The notes beneath the pieces were generated by a model that was given only the letters and a program-made list of their open reading frames with translations, searched no databases and was not told the DNA's origin. A stretch of 6,325 nt of DNA from a bacterium (GTDB lineage: Bacteria; Planctomycetota; JACOTG01; JAUIME01), in the NCBI GenBank assembly GCA_030433195.1, contig JAUIME010000323.1:1-6325 (forward strand). Reading direction: 5' to 3'. A program made the translations under genes and the position numbers. Of the stretch, positions 1 to 6,325 are shown one piece after another; position 1 is the stretch's first letter; every line of letters starts with the position of its first letter.

Positions 1-2497
1 GGATGATGAAGGATGAACCCGTGACCGAAATCGCGCCCCCCTCCGGCGGGATGAGGCGGCCCGCGTCCAGCGCCACGACCATGCGATTGTCGGCAAGGCT
101 GAAATGCCCCCTGCCGCCTGTCACCGGCGGAAGCGTCTTCGAGAACCGCACGTCCGCCGCCCCGGGTTCGAGAGCGTGGCGCAAGTGGAACTCGGCACGC
201 ACGGGATCGAAGAGACCGATGCCGAACGAGCCGGATCCGAGCCAATCGCCCGCGATGGGCAGGTGTCCGGCGTCGCGCTGCCCGAATGCGAACGAGCGAT
301 CGGGATCGCCCTCGGCGAGATCGAAACGCAGAAGGAACTTCGAGCGCGCCGGGTCGAACAGACCGATCTCGTCGCGACCATCGCCGTCCCAATCACCGAC
401 GAGCGGAAGCCAGCCGGAGCCCGCCGGTCCGAACCGAAACTCGATGTCCGAGAGCCCCGGTTCGAGCGTGTTGCGCAGCATGAAGCGCGATCGCTCGGGA
501 TCGTAGAGCCCGATCGTCTGCCGTCCGTCGCCGTTCCAGTCGCCGAGGAGCGGGATCCAACCACGCTCCCGTTGCCCGAATCGGACGGCGACGTCCATCG
601 CGCCGCTTCCCGGATCCCGGCGCAGAAGAAACTCCGAGCGCTCGGCGTCGTAGAAGCCGAAGGTCGACGGGTGTCCGGACTCGATGGCTCCCGCGATCGG
701 GGTTCCGTTCGGCGCGGCTTCGAATCGGAAACGCTCGTCCGCTTCGCCGCTCGCGAGCGCGTACTTGATCCGGATCTCGCCGCTCGTCCGATCGTAGAGC
801 GCGACGTTCGTGTGATCGCCGAGGCCGGGGACCGGCGTCGTCGTCTCGTCGTCGAGTCGGAGGATCTTCGTGCCGGAGACGTGGGTGGCGCGCCATTGGC
901 GATAGTCGGCGAGGACATCGCCGATCGAGTCCGCGACGTCGAACTCCGATCCGCGGAGGATGCGCCGGTGGACGTCTCCGATGCGATTGCCGATCTTCCA
1001 GCGCTTGCTGCCGAGAAGTCGAGAGAGGCTGGACTCGAGTCGGTCGAACCAGTCGACGACGGTGTTCAAGTTGCGGTCCATGTGGCGTAGCTCGGACGAC
1101 AACTGCGAACCGCGGATGCCTTCGCGGCGGATCGTGGATCGATGTTCGTCGATCAACCGTTCGAGGCGGCGTACGCGCTCGTCGGGAGCCGCGCTCGGTT
1201 CGTTCGTCGCCGCATCGTCGCGAGGCGGATCCGCTTCCGTCGAGCTCGTCGCCTGTCGGATTCTCGACGTAGGGTCCGAGGTGTCGAGCGCCGTCTCGAT
1301 TCCGCGCTCCATCGACACGAGTCGTGCGCTCAGTTGCTGGAGTGCGCCGTCTCCCTCTTCGAGGAGCGAGGTGAGCGTGCGGACTTCGTCTTCTTTCTCT
1401 TCGAGCTCGCGTTGGTAGAGGTCGCGGGCGTCGTGTTCTTCTCGTGCGTATCGGGCGCGTTCGTCCACGGCTTGGCGCAAGAGATCGCGCTCGCGAGCCC
1501 ACGTCTCGGCTCGCTCGGCCGCGCGCTCTCGTTCGAGCGCGAGCTCGGCTCCGAGTCGGTGCTTCTCGCTCATGAGCTCGGCGACGCGTGCTTGAAGGCT
1601 TGCGATCGTCTCGTCGCGTTCGCGCGTCGTTTCGAGGGCCTCGGCGCGTTCCCGCGACGCGCGGTCCCATCGTGCGCGGATCCGCGCACGACGGTACGGC
1701 ATCGCGGTTTTCAGCGAGGTCGATTCGGCCGCTGCGATCGCGCGGGCGTTCTCGATCGCCTCCATCCACGCCACGAGGCGCGAAGGCGGAAGCATCCTCG
1801 CGAGGACTTCGCCGAGGGCCTCGGCCTTCGGGTGATCGGGCCCGGGGGCGAGGATCGTGATGCCACCGAAGCCGGGGATCGTGAGAAGCTCGAGCCGTGA
1901 TTCGACATGCGCGTGGAAGTCTTCGACGGCCGTGAGGACGCCGTTGCCATTGCACGACTCGCCGCGCGCGACGAACGGCACCTGTCGATCCGCGGATGAC
2001 GACTCGGGCGAATCGTCGGTCGTCGGCTCGCGGCGCGTCCGTGGTTCGTACGACTGCCGGTAGGCTTCGGGAATCAGTTCGGGATCGCGGTAGCCGTCTC
2101 GTCGGGCGTAGCGGCTGCCGGTCTCCCGCACGACGACGAGAGGGAAGGGGCGGCCGTCTCGCGAAGATCGTCGCTCGAGCAAGCGAAGCTGCTGCGTGAC
2201 CGTGAACCAGTTCGGATCGCCGTCGAGCACCACGAAATCGCAAGCCTCGAGGCGGGCCAGCGCATTGAGCGCGAGGCCCGAATGATCGGTGAATCCCAGC
2301 GACCGGGGGGCGTCCGGGGCCTGACCTGGAGCGCCGGTGCGATCGGCTTCGATGCGGTGCAGCCGCGCGCCGTTCTCGTGTGCATAGCGCTCGAGGCCGG
2401 CTTCGACGCCCCCGCGATCCGCGCCCACGTGCGCGAGAATCTCGGGCCGCATCGCGCGACAGAGCGGTTCGAGCAAGTCATTCCAAAGCCGATCCAT
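1..2497 (-). CDS. Methyltransferase-like / coiled-coil / FG-GAP-type propeller fusion protein (3' end outside window)
   Basis: 832 codons are visible and the frame is still open at the left edge, so the protein is longer. Domains in order: residues 1-220 resemble the class I SAM-methyltransferase family found in glycan loci, with a Rossmann motif I at 23-29 (HVGADRG), DGDPNW at 92-97, a Y-R-D-P-E-L-I-P stretch near 136-143, and NGNGVLTAVEDF at 183-194 leading to LTIPGFGG. Residues about 262-404 are a charged Glu/Arg/Ala/Leu coiled coil. A Pro/Ser/Asp-rich linker follows, then a second helical stretch at 439-515 containing SKRWKIG (497-503). Residues 558-800 are propeller repeats. Residues after 800 are not recognised. 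ATG at 2497 is chosen for the GAGGAA ribosome-binding site just upstream and because the family begins about here. The frame stays open upstream without an ATG, though a TTG at 2641 is possible. There is no signal peptide or membrane segment, so it is probably cytoplasmic. The inferred role is modification, termination or recruitment in surface-glycan synthesis. Domain layout is fairly sure; activity is uncertain. Confidence 0.85.
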   Translation of the reverse strand, partial: MDRLWNDLLEPLCRAMRPEILAHVGADRGGVEAGLERYAHENGARLHRIEADRTGAPGQAPDAPRSLGFTDHSGLALNALARLEACDFVVLDGDPNWFTVTQQLRLLERRSSRDGRPFPLVVVRETGSRYARRDGYRDPELIPEAYRQSYEPRTRREPTTDDSPESSSADRQVPFVARGESCNGNGVLTAVEDFHAHVESRLELLTIPGFGGITILAPGPDHPKAEALGEVLARMLPPSRLVAWMEAIENARAIAAAESTSLKTAMPYRRARIRARWDRASRERAEALETTRERDETIASLQARVAELMSEKHRLGAELALERERAAERAETWARERDLLRQAVDERARYAREEHDARDLYQRELEEKEDEVRTLTSLLEEGDGALQQLSARLVSMERGIETALDTSDPTSRIRQATSSTEADPPRDDAATNEPSAAPDERVRRLERLIDEHRSTIRREGIRGSQLSSELRHMDRNLNTVVDWFDRLESSLSRLLGSKRWKIGNRIGDVHRRILRGSEFDVADSIGDVLADYRQWRATHVSGTKILRLDDETTTPVPGLGDHTNVALYDRTSGEIRIKYALASGEADERFRFEAAPNGTPIAGAIESGHPSTFGFYDAERSEFLLRRDPGSGAMDVAVRFGQRERGWIPLLGDWNGDGRQTIGLYDPERSRFMLRNTLEPGLSDIEFRFGPAGSGWLPLVGDWDGDGRDEIGLFDPARSKFLLRFDLAEGDPDRSFAFGQRDAGHLPIAGDWLGSGSFGIGLFDPVRAEFHLRHALEPGAADVRFSKTLPPVTGGRGHFSLADNRMVVALDAGRLIPPEGGAISVTGSSFII
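98..826 (-). repeat. Five FG-GAP/VCBS-like propeller repeats encoded in the minus-strand gene
   Basis: Five units of about 49 residues (about 147 bp) each contain a Gly-Asp-Trp-like turn, then a hydrophobic stretch ending in G-L-Y/F-D-P, then an S-x-F-x-L-R strand and an R-F-G-type strand. Two units carry clear calcium-loop sequences: DWNGDGR at residues 653-659 and DWDGDGR at 702-708. The unit at residue 751 is degenerate (DWLGSG), and the first two units, near 561 and 603, have lost the acidic loop. This is the pattern of FG-GAP/VCBS-like beta-propellers, which usually bind glycans or proteins outside the cell. Five units would need at least one or two more blades to close a typical propeller. 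Confidence 0.8.
1286..1714 (-). other. Long coiled-coil segment of the minus-strand gene
   Basis: Residues about 262-404 are almost free of Pro and Gly and rich in Glu, Arg, Ala and Leu with heptad-like hydrophobic spacing (for example ASLQARVAELMSEKHRLG at residues 299-316). If continuous, about 140 helical residues would form a rod of roughly 20 nm. It ends in a Pro/Ser/Asp linker (405-440). The rod separates the methyltransferase-like head from the propeller. Confidence 0.75.
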
Positions 2498-2721
2498 GGC
2501 TTCCTCGTTTCCGGAATCCCGGCGAGTCCACGGTCTTGCGACCGCACAGATCAGAACCCGCCCTCCGGTCGAGTTCGTCCGGCTTATCGGTCGATCGGTG
2601 CCGCCAGGCGAAGCCAAAATCGCATCGGAAACTCCCGTCAATCCCGAGCGCCGAGATTGCCGATAGTCCAGACCGGAGTCGGATCTCGGCTCCTGACTCG
2701 AGGAATCTTGCGAAAGTGGCC
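2498..2721. promoter_or_regulatory. Divergent intergenic region, presumed to hold back-to-back promoters
   Basis: These 224 bp separate the start of the minus-strand gene from the start of the plus-strand exporter operon, so promoters for both directions must lie here or inside the neighbouring genes. I could not pick convincing -35/-10 pairs. The stretch around 2614-2645 is somewhat richer in A and T than its surroundings. A short inverted repeat (CAATC at 2639-2643, GATTG at 2655-2659) is present but weak. No small gene or RNA is supported. Confidence 0.4.
2501..2506 (-). promoter_or_regulatory. Ribosome binding site for the methyltransferase-like gene
   Basis: On the minus strand GAGGAA lies 3 nt before the ATG at 2497, with its GAGG core 5 nt away. 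This is the best Shine-Dalgarno match near the N-terminus and decides the start over an open but ATG-free upstream extension. Confidence 0.6.
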
Positions 2722-3501
2722 ATGAAGCGATACTTGCGGGAGTTGGGCCGGAGACGGGATCTGATCACGTATCTCGTCACGTCGGGCCTGAAGGCGCAGC
2801 ATCGGGCGAGCGTGCTCGGGTATTTTTGGTGGCTGCTCGATCCGCTGCTCGGCGTGCTCATCTACTACTTCATCGTCGTCGGCGTGTTCGGCCGCGACGG
2901 TGGCTCGTGGTACGGCATGTACCTCGTCATCGGCATGATCGTCTGGCGATGGCTGAGCTCGACGGTGCAGACGGCGTCCCGATCGATCGTGGGGCAGGCG
3001 GGCGTGATCACGCAGGTCTACCTCCCCAAGGCGATCTTCCCGATCGGCGCCGTCATGACGCAGCTCTTCAACTTCGGCTTCGGGCTGTTCGTCATCGCGG
3101 GCTTCGCGGTGGTGTTCGCGGTGATCCCCGGCTCCGACCCCGCGTGGCTGCCGTTCATCGTCGGCCTGCTGATGCTGCTGCTGCTCGCCGTCGCGCTGCC
3201 GCTCGCGTTCTTTTGCGTTTTCGTGCGGGACATCGAGACGTTGACGGGTCACCTGCTGCGGATCTGGTTCTTCGCGTCGCCCGTGATCTGGACGGAGGAC
3301 CGCGTGCGCGAGACGATGCCGTGGATCCTCGATGCCAATCCGATGGCGTATGTGCTGAGGGCGTACCGCGACGTGCTGCTCGAGAACCGCACGCCGGAGC
3401 TCGGAATGCTCGCGGCGATCGGCGCGGCGTCGGCGTTCGTCGTGGCGGTGATGCTGCGGCACTACAGCCGGGCGGAGCACCGGATCATCAAGGCGATCTG
3501 A
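2722..3501 (+). CDS. ABC-2 type polysaccharide exporter permease (Wzm/TagG/KpsM-like)
   Basis: 259 residues, a normal length for the ABC2_membrane permease family that moves lipid-linked O antigen, teichoic acid or capsule across the inner membrane. A cytoplasmic N-terminal helix holds the conserved S-V-L-G-Y-F-W-W-L-L-D-P-L entry at residues 30-42. Membrane segments fall near 38-57, 64-83, 113-138 and 146-168, with a re-entrant segment near 178-199 and a last one near 234-250. The family signature F-V-R-D-I-E-T-L (167-174) to SPVIW (186-190) and the N-P-M-A-Y-V-L-R-A-Y-R coupling stretch (206-216) are intact. The ATG at 2722 is chosen because homology starts there; an in-frame GTG at 2716 is the alternative. 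No strong ribosome-binding site precedes it. The ATPase gene starts 38 nt downstream, so the two form an operon. It presumably acts as a homodimer. The exact glycan cannot be told from the permease. Confidence 0.93.
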   Translation: MKRYLRELGRRRDLITYLVTSGLKAQHRASVLGYFWWLLDPLLGVLIYYFIVVGVFGRDGGSWYGMYLVIGMIVWRWLSSTVQTASRSIVGQAGVITQVYLPKAIFPIGAVMTQLFNFGFGLFVIAGFAVVFAVIPGSDPAWLPFIVGLLMLLLLAVALPLAFFCVFVRDIETLTGHLLRIWFFASPVIWTEDRVRETMPWILDANPMAYVLRAYRDVLLENRTPELGMLAAIGAASAFVVAVMLRHYSRAEHRIIKAI

Positions 3502-3528
3502 AGCACGCCCGGCGACGCCTGGCAACAC

Positions 3529-3534
3529 GAGGAG
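3529..3534 (+). promoter_or_regulatory. Ribosome binding site for the tandem ATPase
   Basis: GAGGAG sits 5 nt before GTG at 3540. It fixes the start of the ATPase at a GTG codon, because the open frame runs far upstream through the permease gene with no family similarity there. An ATG at 3535 is in another frame. Confidence 0.75.
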
Positions 3535-3539
3535 ATGAC

Positions 3540-5138
3540 GTGGGACTGCACGAGCTCGACGATTTCCGGCCCGAGATCGCAGCGCCCGCCCAGCGCGAGA
3601 CGGCCATCGCGTGCCGAGGCGTCGGGGTGCGCTACCGCATGGGCAGCGGCCGCGACGACGTGAAGTCACGCGTGCAGAACCTCATCCGCGGCAAGCTGCG
3701 CCGTGAAGAGCATTGGGCGCTGCGCGGTTTGGATCTGACGGTCGCGTCCGGGGAAATCGTCGGGGTGATCGGCCGCAACGGGGCCGGAAAGTCGACCCTG
3801 TGCCGCGTGCTGACGCGCATTCTGCGTCCCGACGAGGGGTCGGTCCGTGTGGCCGGCGAGGTCAGCGCGCTCCTCACCTACGGCACCGGCTTCGATCTTC
3901 GCCTCACGGGCCGGGAGAACGTCTACCGCGCCGGCATGATGCTCGGGATGACCAAGCAGCGCGTGGCCGACCTCTACGACGAGATCGTCGACTTCGCGGG
4001 CATCGGCGAGTTCATCGAACAGCCCATGAAGACGTACTCCCTGGGAATGCGCGCGCGGTTGGGTTTCAGCGTCGCGGCGTGTCTCGAACCCGACGTGCTC
4101 ATCGTCGACGAGGCGCTCAGCGTCGGCGATCTCGAGTTCTTCGAGCGCGCGTCGAAGAAGATCCAAGAGGTCATCGCAACGTGCAAGCTCGTGATCGTCG
4201 TCACGCACAGGCTCGAGTTCGTCGAGCGTGTCTGCTCGCGGGCGGTGTGGATCGAGCAGGGGGCCGTGCGCGTGTACGGACTGCCGGCGGACGTGCTCGC
4301 GGCCTATCGCGCCGCGTTTCCGAAGCCGCCCAAGCCCGCGACCGGACCCAAGCGCATCACGACCGAGCTGCACGAGACGAAGGCCGACGTCGGCGAGCGC
4401 GTGGTCGTCGAGGCGAAGGGGCTCGGCGTTCGCTATCGGATTCGCGTGACGGAAACCGACGAGAACGGGAAGCGGCGGCGAGAGCGCAAGGACCACTGGG
4501 CGCTGCGCGGCGTCGATTTCGCGCTGCACGAGGGCGACATCCTCGGGGTGATCGGTCCCAACGGCGCGGGCAAGACGACGCTGTGCAAGACGCTCGCCGG
4601 GATCTTGCGGCCCGAGAAGGGTTCGCTACGGGTCGACGGAGAGATCACGGCGTTGCTGACGTTCGGAACGGGCTTCCACCCGCAGCTCAGCGGCCGCGAC
4701 AACGTCTACCGTAACGGAATGATGCTCGGGATGCCCAAGCGCCGTATTCGCGAACTGTTCGACGAGATCGTCGAGTTCGCGGGGATCGGCAAGTGGATCG
4801 ACGAGCCGGTCAAGAACTACTCGAACGGCATGCGCTCTCGTCTCGGCTTCAGCGTCGCCGCGATCCTGCGGCCGAGCGTCTTCATCATCGACGAAGCCAT
4901 GAACGCGGGCGACGCCGACTTCTACAGCAAAGCCGCCGCGAAGATCCAAGAGATGATCACGCGCGCGCAGGCTGTCGTCGTCGTCACGCACAACCTCGCG
5001 TTCGTGGAGCGCGTCTGCACGCGGGCGATCTGGCTTCAAAAGGGGCAACTCGTTCACGACGGGACCCCCGAAGACACGGTCGCGCGCTACCGCAACGCCG
5101 TGCATCGCAAGATCGAGCCGAAGCTCGCCCCGCAGTGA
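3540..5138 (+). CDS. Tandem ABC ATPase of a polysaccharide exporter (two Wzt/TagH-type NBDs fused)
   Basis: 532 residues, about twice a TagH/KpsT-type ATPase. The first nucleotide-binding domain has Walker A GRNGAGKST (78-86), signature YSLGM (166-170), Walker B VLIVDE (186-191) and H-loop His223. The second has GPNGAGKTT (339-347), YSNGM (427-431), VFIIDE (447-452) and His484. Both catalytic glutamates are present, so both halves look active. The G-T-G-F...L-T/S-G-R-E/D-N-V-Y motif after each Walker A places it with the Wzt/TagH group. A short linker (258-287) joins the halves, and the chain ends soon after the second NBD, so the C-terminal carbohydrate-binding domain of O9a-type Wzt is absent. 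It energises the permease encoded 38 nt upstream on the cytoplasmic face. A GTG start follows a strong GAGGAG. The reason for the fusion is unknown. Confidence 0.93.
   Translation: MGLHELDDFRPEIAAPAQRETAIACRGVGVRYRMGSGRDDVKSRVQNLIRGKLRREEHWALRGLDLTVASGEIVGVIGRNGAGKSTLCRVLTRILRPDEGSVRVAGEVSALLTYGTGFDLRLTGRENVYRAGMMLGMTKQRVADLYDEIVDFAGIGEFIEQPMKTYSLGMRARLGFSVAACLEPDVLIVDEALSVGDLEFFERASKKIQEVIATCKLVIVVTHRLEFVERVCSRAVWIEQGAVRVYGLPADVLAAYRAAFPKPPKPATGPKRITTELHETKADVGERVVVEAKGLGVRYRIRVTETDENGKRRRERKDHWALRGVDFALHEGDILGVIGPNGAGKTTLCKTLAGILRPEKGSLRVDGEITALLTFGTGFHPQLSGRDNVYRNGMMLGMPKRRIRELFDEIVEFAGIGKWIDEPVKNYSNGMRSRLGFSVAAILRPSVFIIDEAMNAGDADFYSKAAAKIQEMITRAQAVVVVTHNLAFVERVCTRAIWLQKGQLVHDGTPEDTVARYRNAVHRKIEPKLAPQ
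3711..4310 (+). repeat. First copy of internal NBD duplication
   Basis: Residues 58-257 of the ATPase. They align without a gap to residues 319-518. My hand count gives 119 identical positions of 200. Confidence 0.85.
4494..5093 (+). repeat. Second copy of internal NBD duplication
   Basis: Residues 319-518 of the ATPase, exactly 261 residues after the first copy. This copy keeps the Wzt-like G-F-H-P-Q-L-S-G loop (378-385), which the first copy has as G-F-D-L-R-L-T-G. Confidence 0.85.
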
Positions 5139-5145
5139 GCGAGCG

Positions 5146-6324
5146 TCAGTGGCGCCCCCGTAGCTCTGCGAGATTCTCGAGAATCCACGCCCTCATCGCT
5201 TCGGCGACGATCGCGTTGCCGCGGCGGTCGAGGTGCGTGTTGCGGGGCAGGTAGACGCTGCCGGTCTTGCGTCCGTCGCGAAGCGCGGGGAGCAGATCGA
5301 GGTGCGCGATGCCGTGGTCTTCGAGGAACGCGGCGAGACGCCGCTGCGGAACCTCCCAATCGAAGACATGCTCGGGGTCGCCGGTTACCGTCGGGTTCGA
5401 GCTCGGCGGGGACGCGTCGAGCGCTGCCTTTCGAATCGTTTCGTCCACCTGGAACTCGTCGGGGATCAACACGACGAGAAACGCGATACCACGTCGTTCG
5501 AGGTCGCGGGCCAGGGCGAGCAGGCGCTCTTCGGTCGCCGCGTAACCGCGCTCGATACGGGGCCGCGGCGGGACGCGGCAGATCTCCATGCGCTGCCGCT
5601 CGATCGCGAGGAAGCCGTCGAGCCCGGCGCGTGGTGGCGGCGTGCTCTCGGCCGCACGGACGACGCCCGCGAACGCCGCGCGCAGCAGCCGGACGAGATG
5701 CGACCGCGACAGGAGACGCTCGACCCGTCCCGGACGCCGCTGCGGATCCGTGAGCTCGCCGTCGACGACACGGAACATCGGGTCGGACTCGTTCTCCTCG
5801 ATGTCGTTGCCGACGAAGAAGCCGAGCGTGACGAGATCGGGCTCGAACCGCAGACCGAACTCGCGAAGATGCACCGCGGACTGGCGCGTGTTGTACGCGG
5901 CGACGCCGGCGTTCAGCACTTCGACCGGGCCGATGCCGTCGTCGGCGAGATCGTCTTCGAGCAAGTCGAGGTAGTTGTCCTCGACGGGCCCCGCGCCGAA
6001 CGTGAACGAGTCGCCGATGCCGACGATCCGCAGCGCGCCGCGTTCATTCGTGATCGGGTACTCACGATCGCGAAATCCGACGGAGTTCGTGCCGATGCGC
6101 GCGGGATTCGAGGACGGGTCGAGGTTCGGCCGCAGGACGTGTCCGAGCTCGGGGTGCGGGGCGTAAATCCCCGCACCCGTGAACGCGGACACCTGCGGGC
6201 GCACGAGACGGATCGCGATCTCGGCCACGACGAGCGCGATCCCGAGCGACACCGCGAGCGCGACGAGCCGAAACCCGACGAACCGAAGCCCGGCTCGTCG
6301 TCCTGAGCGCGGCGCGGACGACAT
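5146..6324 (-). CDS. Membrane-anchored SGNH/GDSL-type hydrolase-like protein
   Basis: 392 residues. A basic N-terminus is followed by one hydrophobic segment (about 17-38), consistent with a signal anchor that puts the rest in the periplasm or outside. SGNH blocks: GDSFTFG at 104-110 with nucleophile Ser106, N-A-G-V at 138-141 with the oxyanion Gly, and GND at 172-174 with the oxyanion Asn. The block V segment P-R-N-T-H-L-D-R-R-G-N (360-370) supplies His364, but Asn362 stands where many relatives have Asp. Proteins of this kind remove or add acyl groups on surface polysaccharides; the substrate here is inferred only from the neighbouring glycan exporter. ATG at 6324 lies one base from the window edge, so a longer N-terminus and its ribosome-binding site cannot be checked, but the anchor's position fits this start. 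It converges on the ATPase gene with 7 bp between stop codons, so it belongs to a different transcript. Confidence 0.87.
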   Translation of the reverse strand: MSSAPRSGRRAGLRFVGFRLVALAVSLGIALVVAEIAIRLVRPQVSAFTGAGIYAPHPELGHVLRPNLDPSSNPARIGTNSVGFRDREYPITNERGALRIVGIGDSFTFGAGPVEDNYLDLLEDDLADDGIGPVEVLNAGVAAYNTRQSAVHLREFGLRFEPDLVTLGFFVGNDIEENESDPMFRVVDGELTDPQRRPGRVERLLSRSHLVRLLRAAFAGVVRAAESTPPPRAGLDGFLAIERQRMEICRVPPRPRIERGYAATEERLLALARDLERRGIAFLVVLIPDEFQVDETIRKAALDASPPSSNPTVTGDPEHVFDWEVPQRRLAAFLEDHGIAHLDLLPALRDGRKTGSVYLPRNTHLDRRGNAIVAEAMRAWILENLAELRGRH

Positions 6325-6325
6325 C

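Noticed and set aside
104..1090. A 328-codon open frame on the plus strand
   Set aside because: It is the exact antisense of the propeller-encoding frame and has no recognisable protein features.
393..2243. A 616-codon open frame on the minus strand
   Set aside because: Its translation is dominated by Arg, Pro and Ser with no domain pattern. The neighbouring minus frame gives the methyltransferase, coiled coil and propeller repeats, so this is a GC-driven shadow.
2498..2641. N-terminal extension of the minus-strand gene to a TTG at 2641
   Set aside because: There is no ATG and no good ribosome-binding site, while the ATG at 2497 has GAGGAA directly upstream and fits the family N-terminus. 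It is not fully excluded.
2639..2659. Inverted repeat CAATC / GATTG as an operator
   Set aside because: The arms are only 5 bp with an 11-bp spacer and do not extend.
2826..3539. N-terminal extension of the tandem ATPase frame upstream of 3540
   Set aside because: The frame is open but overlaps the permease gene and encodes Arg-rich nonsense. GAGGAG plus GTG at 3540 explains the start.
3666..4529. A 287-codon minus-strand frame antisense to the ATPase
   Set aside because: It mirrors the conserved ATPase codons and shows no independent motifs or start context.
5123..5144. Hairpin GCTCGC / GCGAGC as a terminator between the convergent genes
   Set aside because: The stem is only 6 bp with a 10-nt loop and no T tract follows; such matches are common by chance at this GC content.

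Overview
The window is a GC-rich (roughly 65 percent by eye) bacterial segment that reads as part of a cell-surface polysaccharide locus. It holds four protein-coding genes with almost no spare DNA. There is no rRNA, tRNA, CRISPR array or recognisable insertion sequence. The organism cannot be named. High GC, an ABC-2 type glycan exporter and large modular surface-glycan proteins fit an environmental Gram-negative lineage such as a myxobacterial or deltaproteobacterial relative, but that is a guess.

Layout. (1) Minus strand, 2497 down to the left edge: a very large protein, at least 832 residues and cut off by the window. It has an N-terminal SAM-methyltransferase-like domain, a long charged coiled coil, a short W-K-I-G linker motif, five repeats of an FG-GAP-like beta-propeller, and the start of an unidentified further region. 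(2) A 224-bp divergent intergenic region, 2498-2721. (3) Plus strand, 2722-3501: an ABC-2 permease of the Wzm/TagG/KpsM type. (4) Plus strand, 3540-5138: its ATPase, in which two complete Wzt/TagH-type nucleotide-binding domains are fused in one chain. (5) Minus strand, 6324-5146: a membrane-anchored SGNH/GDSL-type hydrolase-like protein. It converges on the ATPase with only 7 bp between the two stop codons.

How they may work together. The permease and tandem ATPase form a glycan exporter. A permease homodimer served by one double-NBD chain would give the usual two-plus-two stoichiometry. The exporter ATPase has no C-terminal carbohydrate-binding domain. The divergent gene combines a methyltransferase-like module, a long coiled coil and a propeller. 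This recalls the WbdD logic of polymannose O antigens, where a chain-terminating enzyme with a coiled-coil ruler sets chain length. The methyltransferase module looks divergent at several positions that are normally conserved, so it may be a recruiter rather than an enzyme. The SGNH protein would act outside the membrane on acyl groups of the exported glycan. These functional links are inference; the domain calls come from the sequence.
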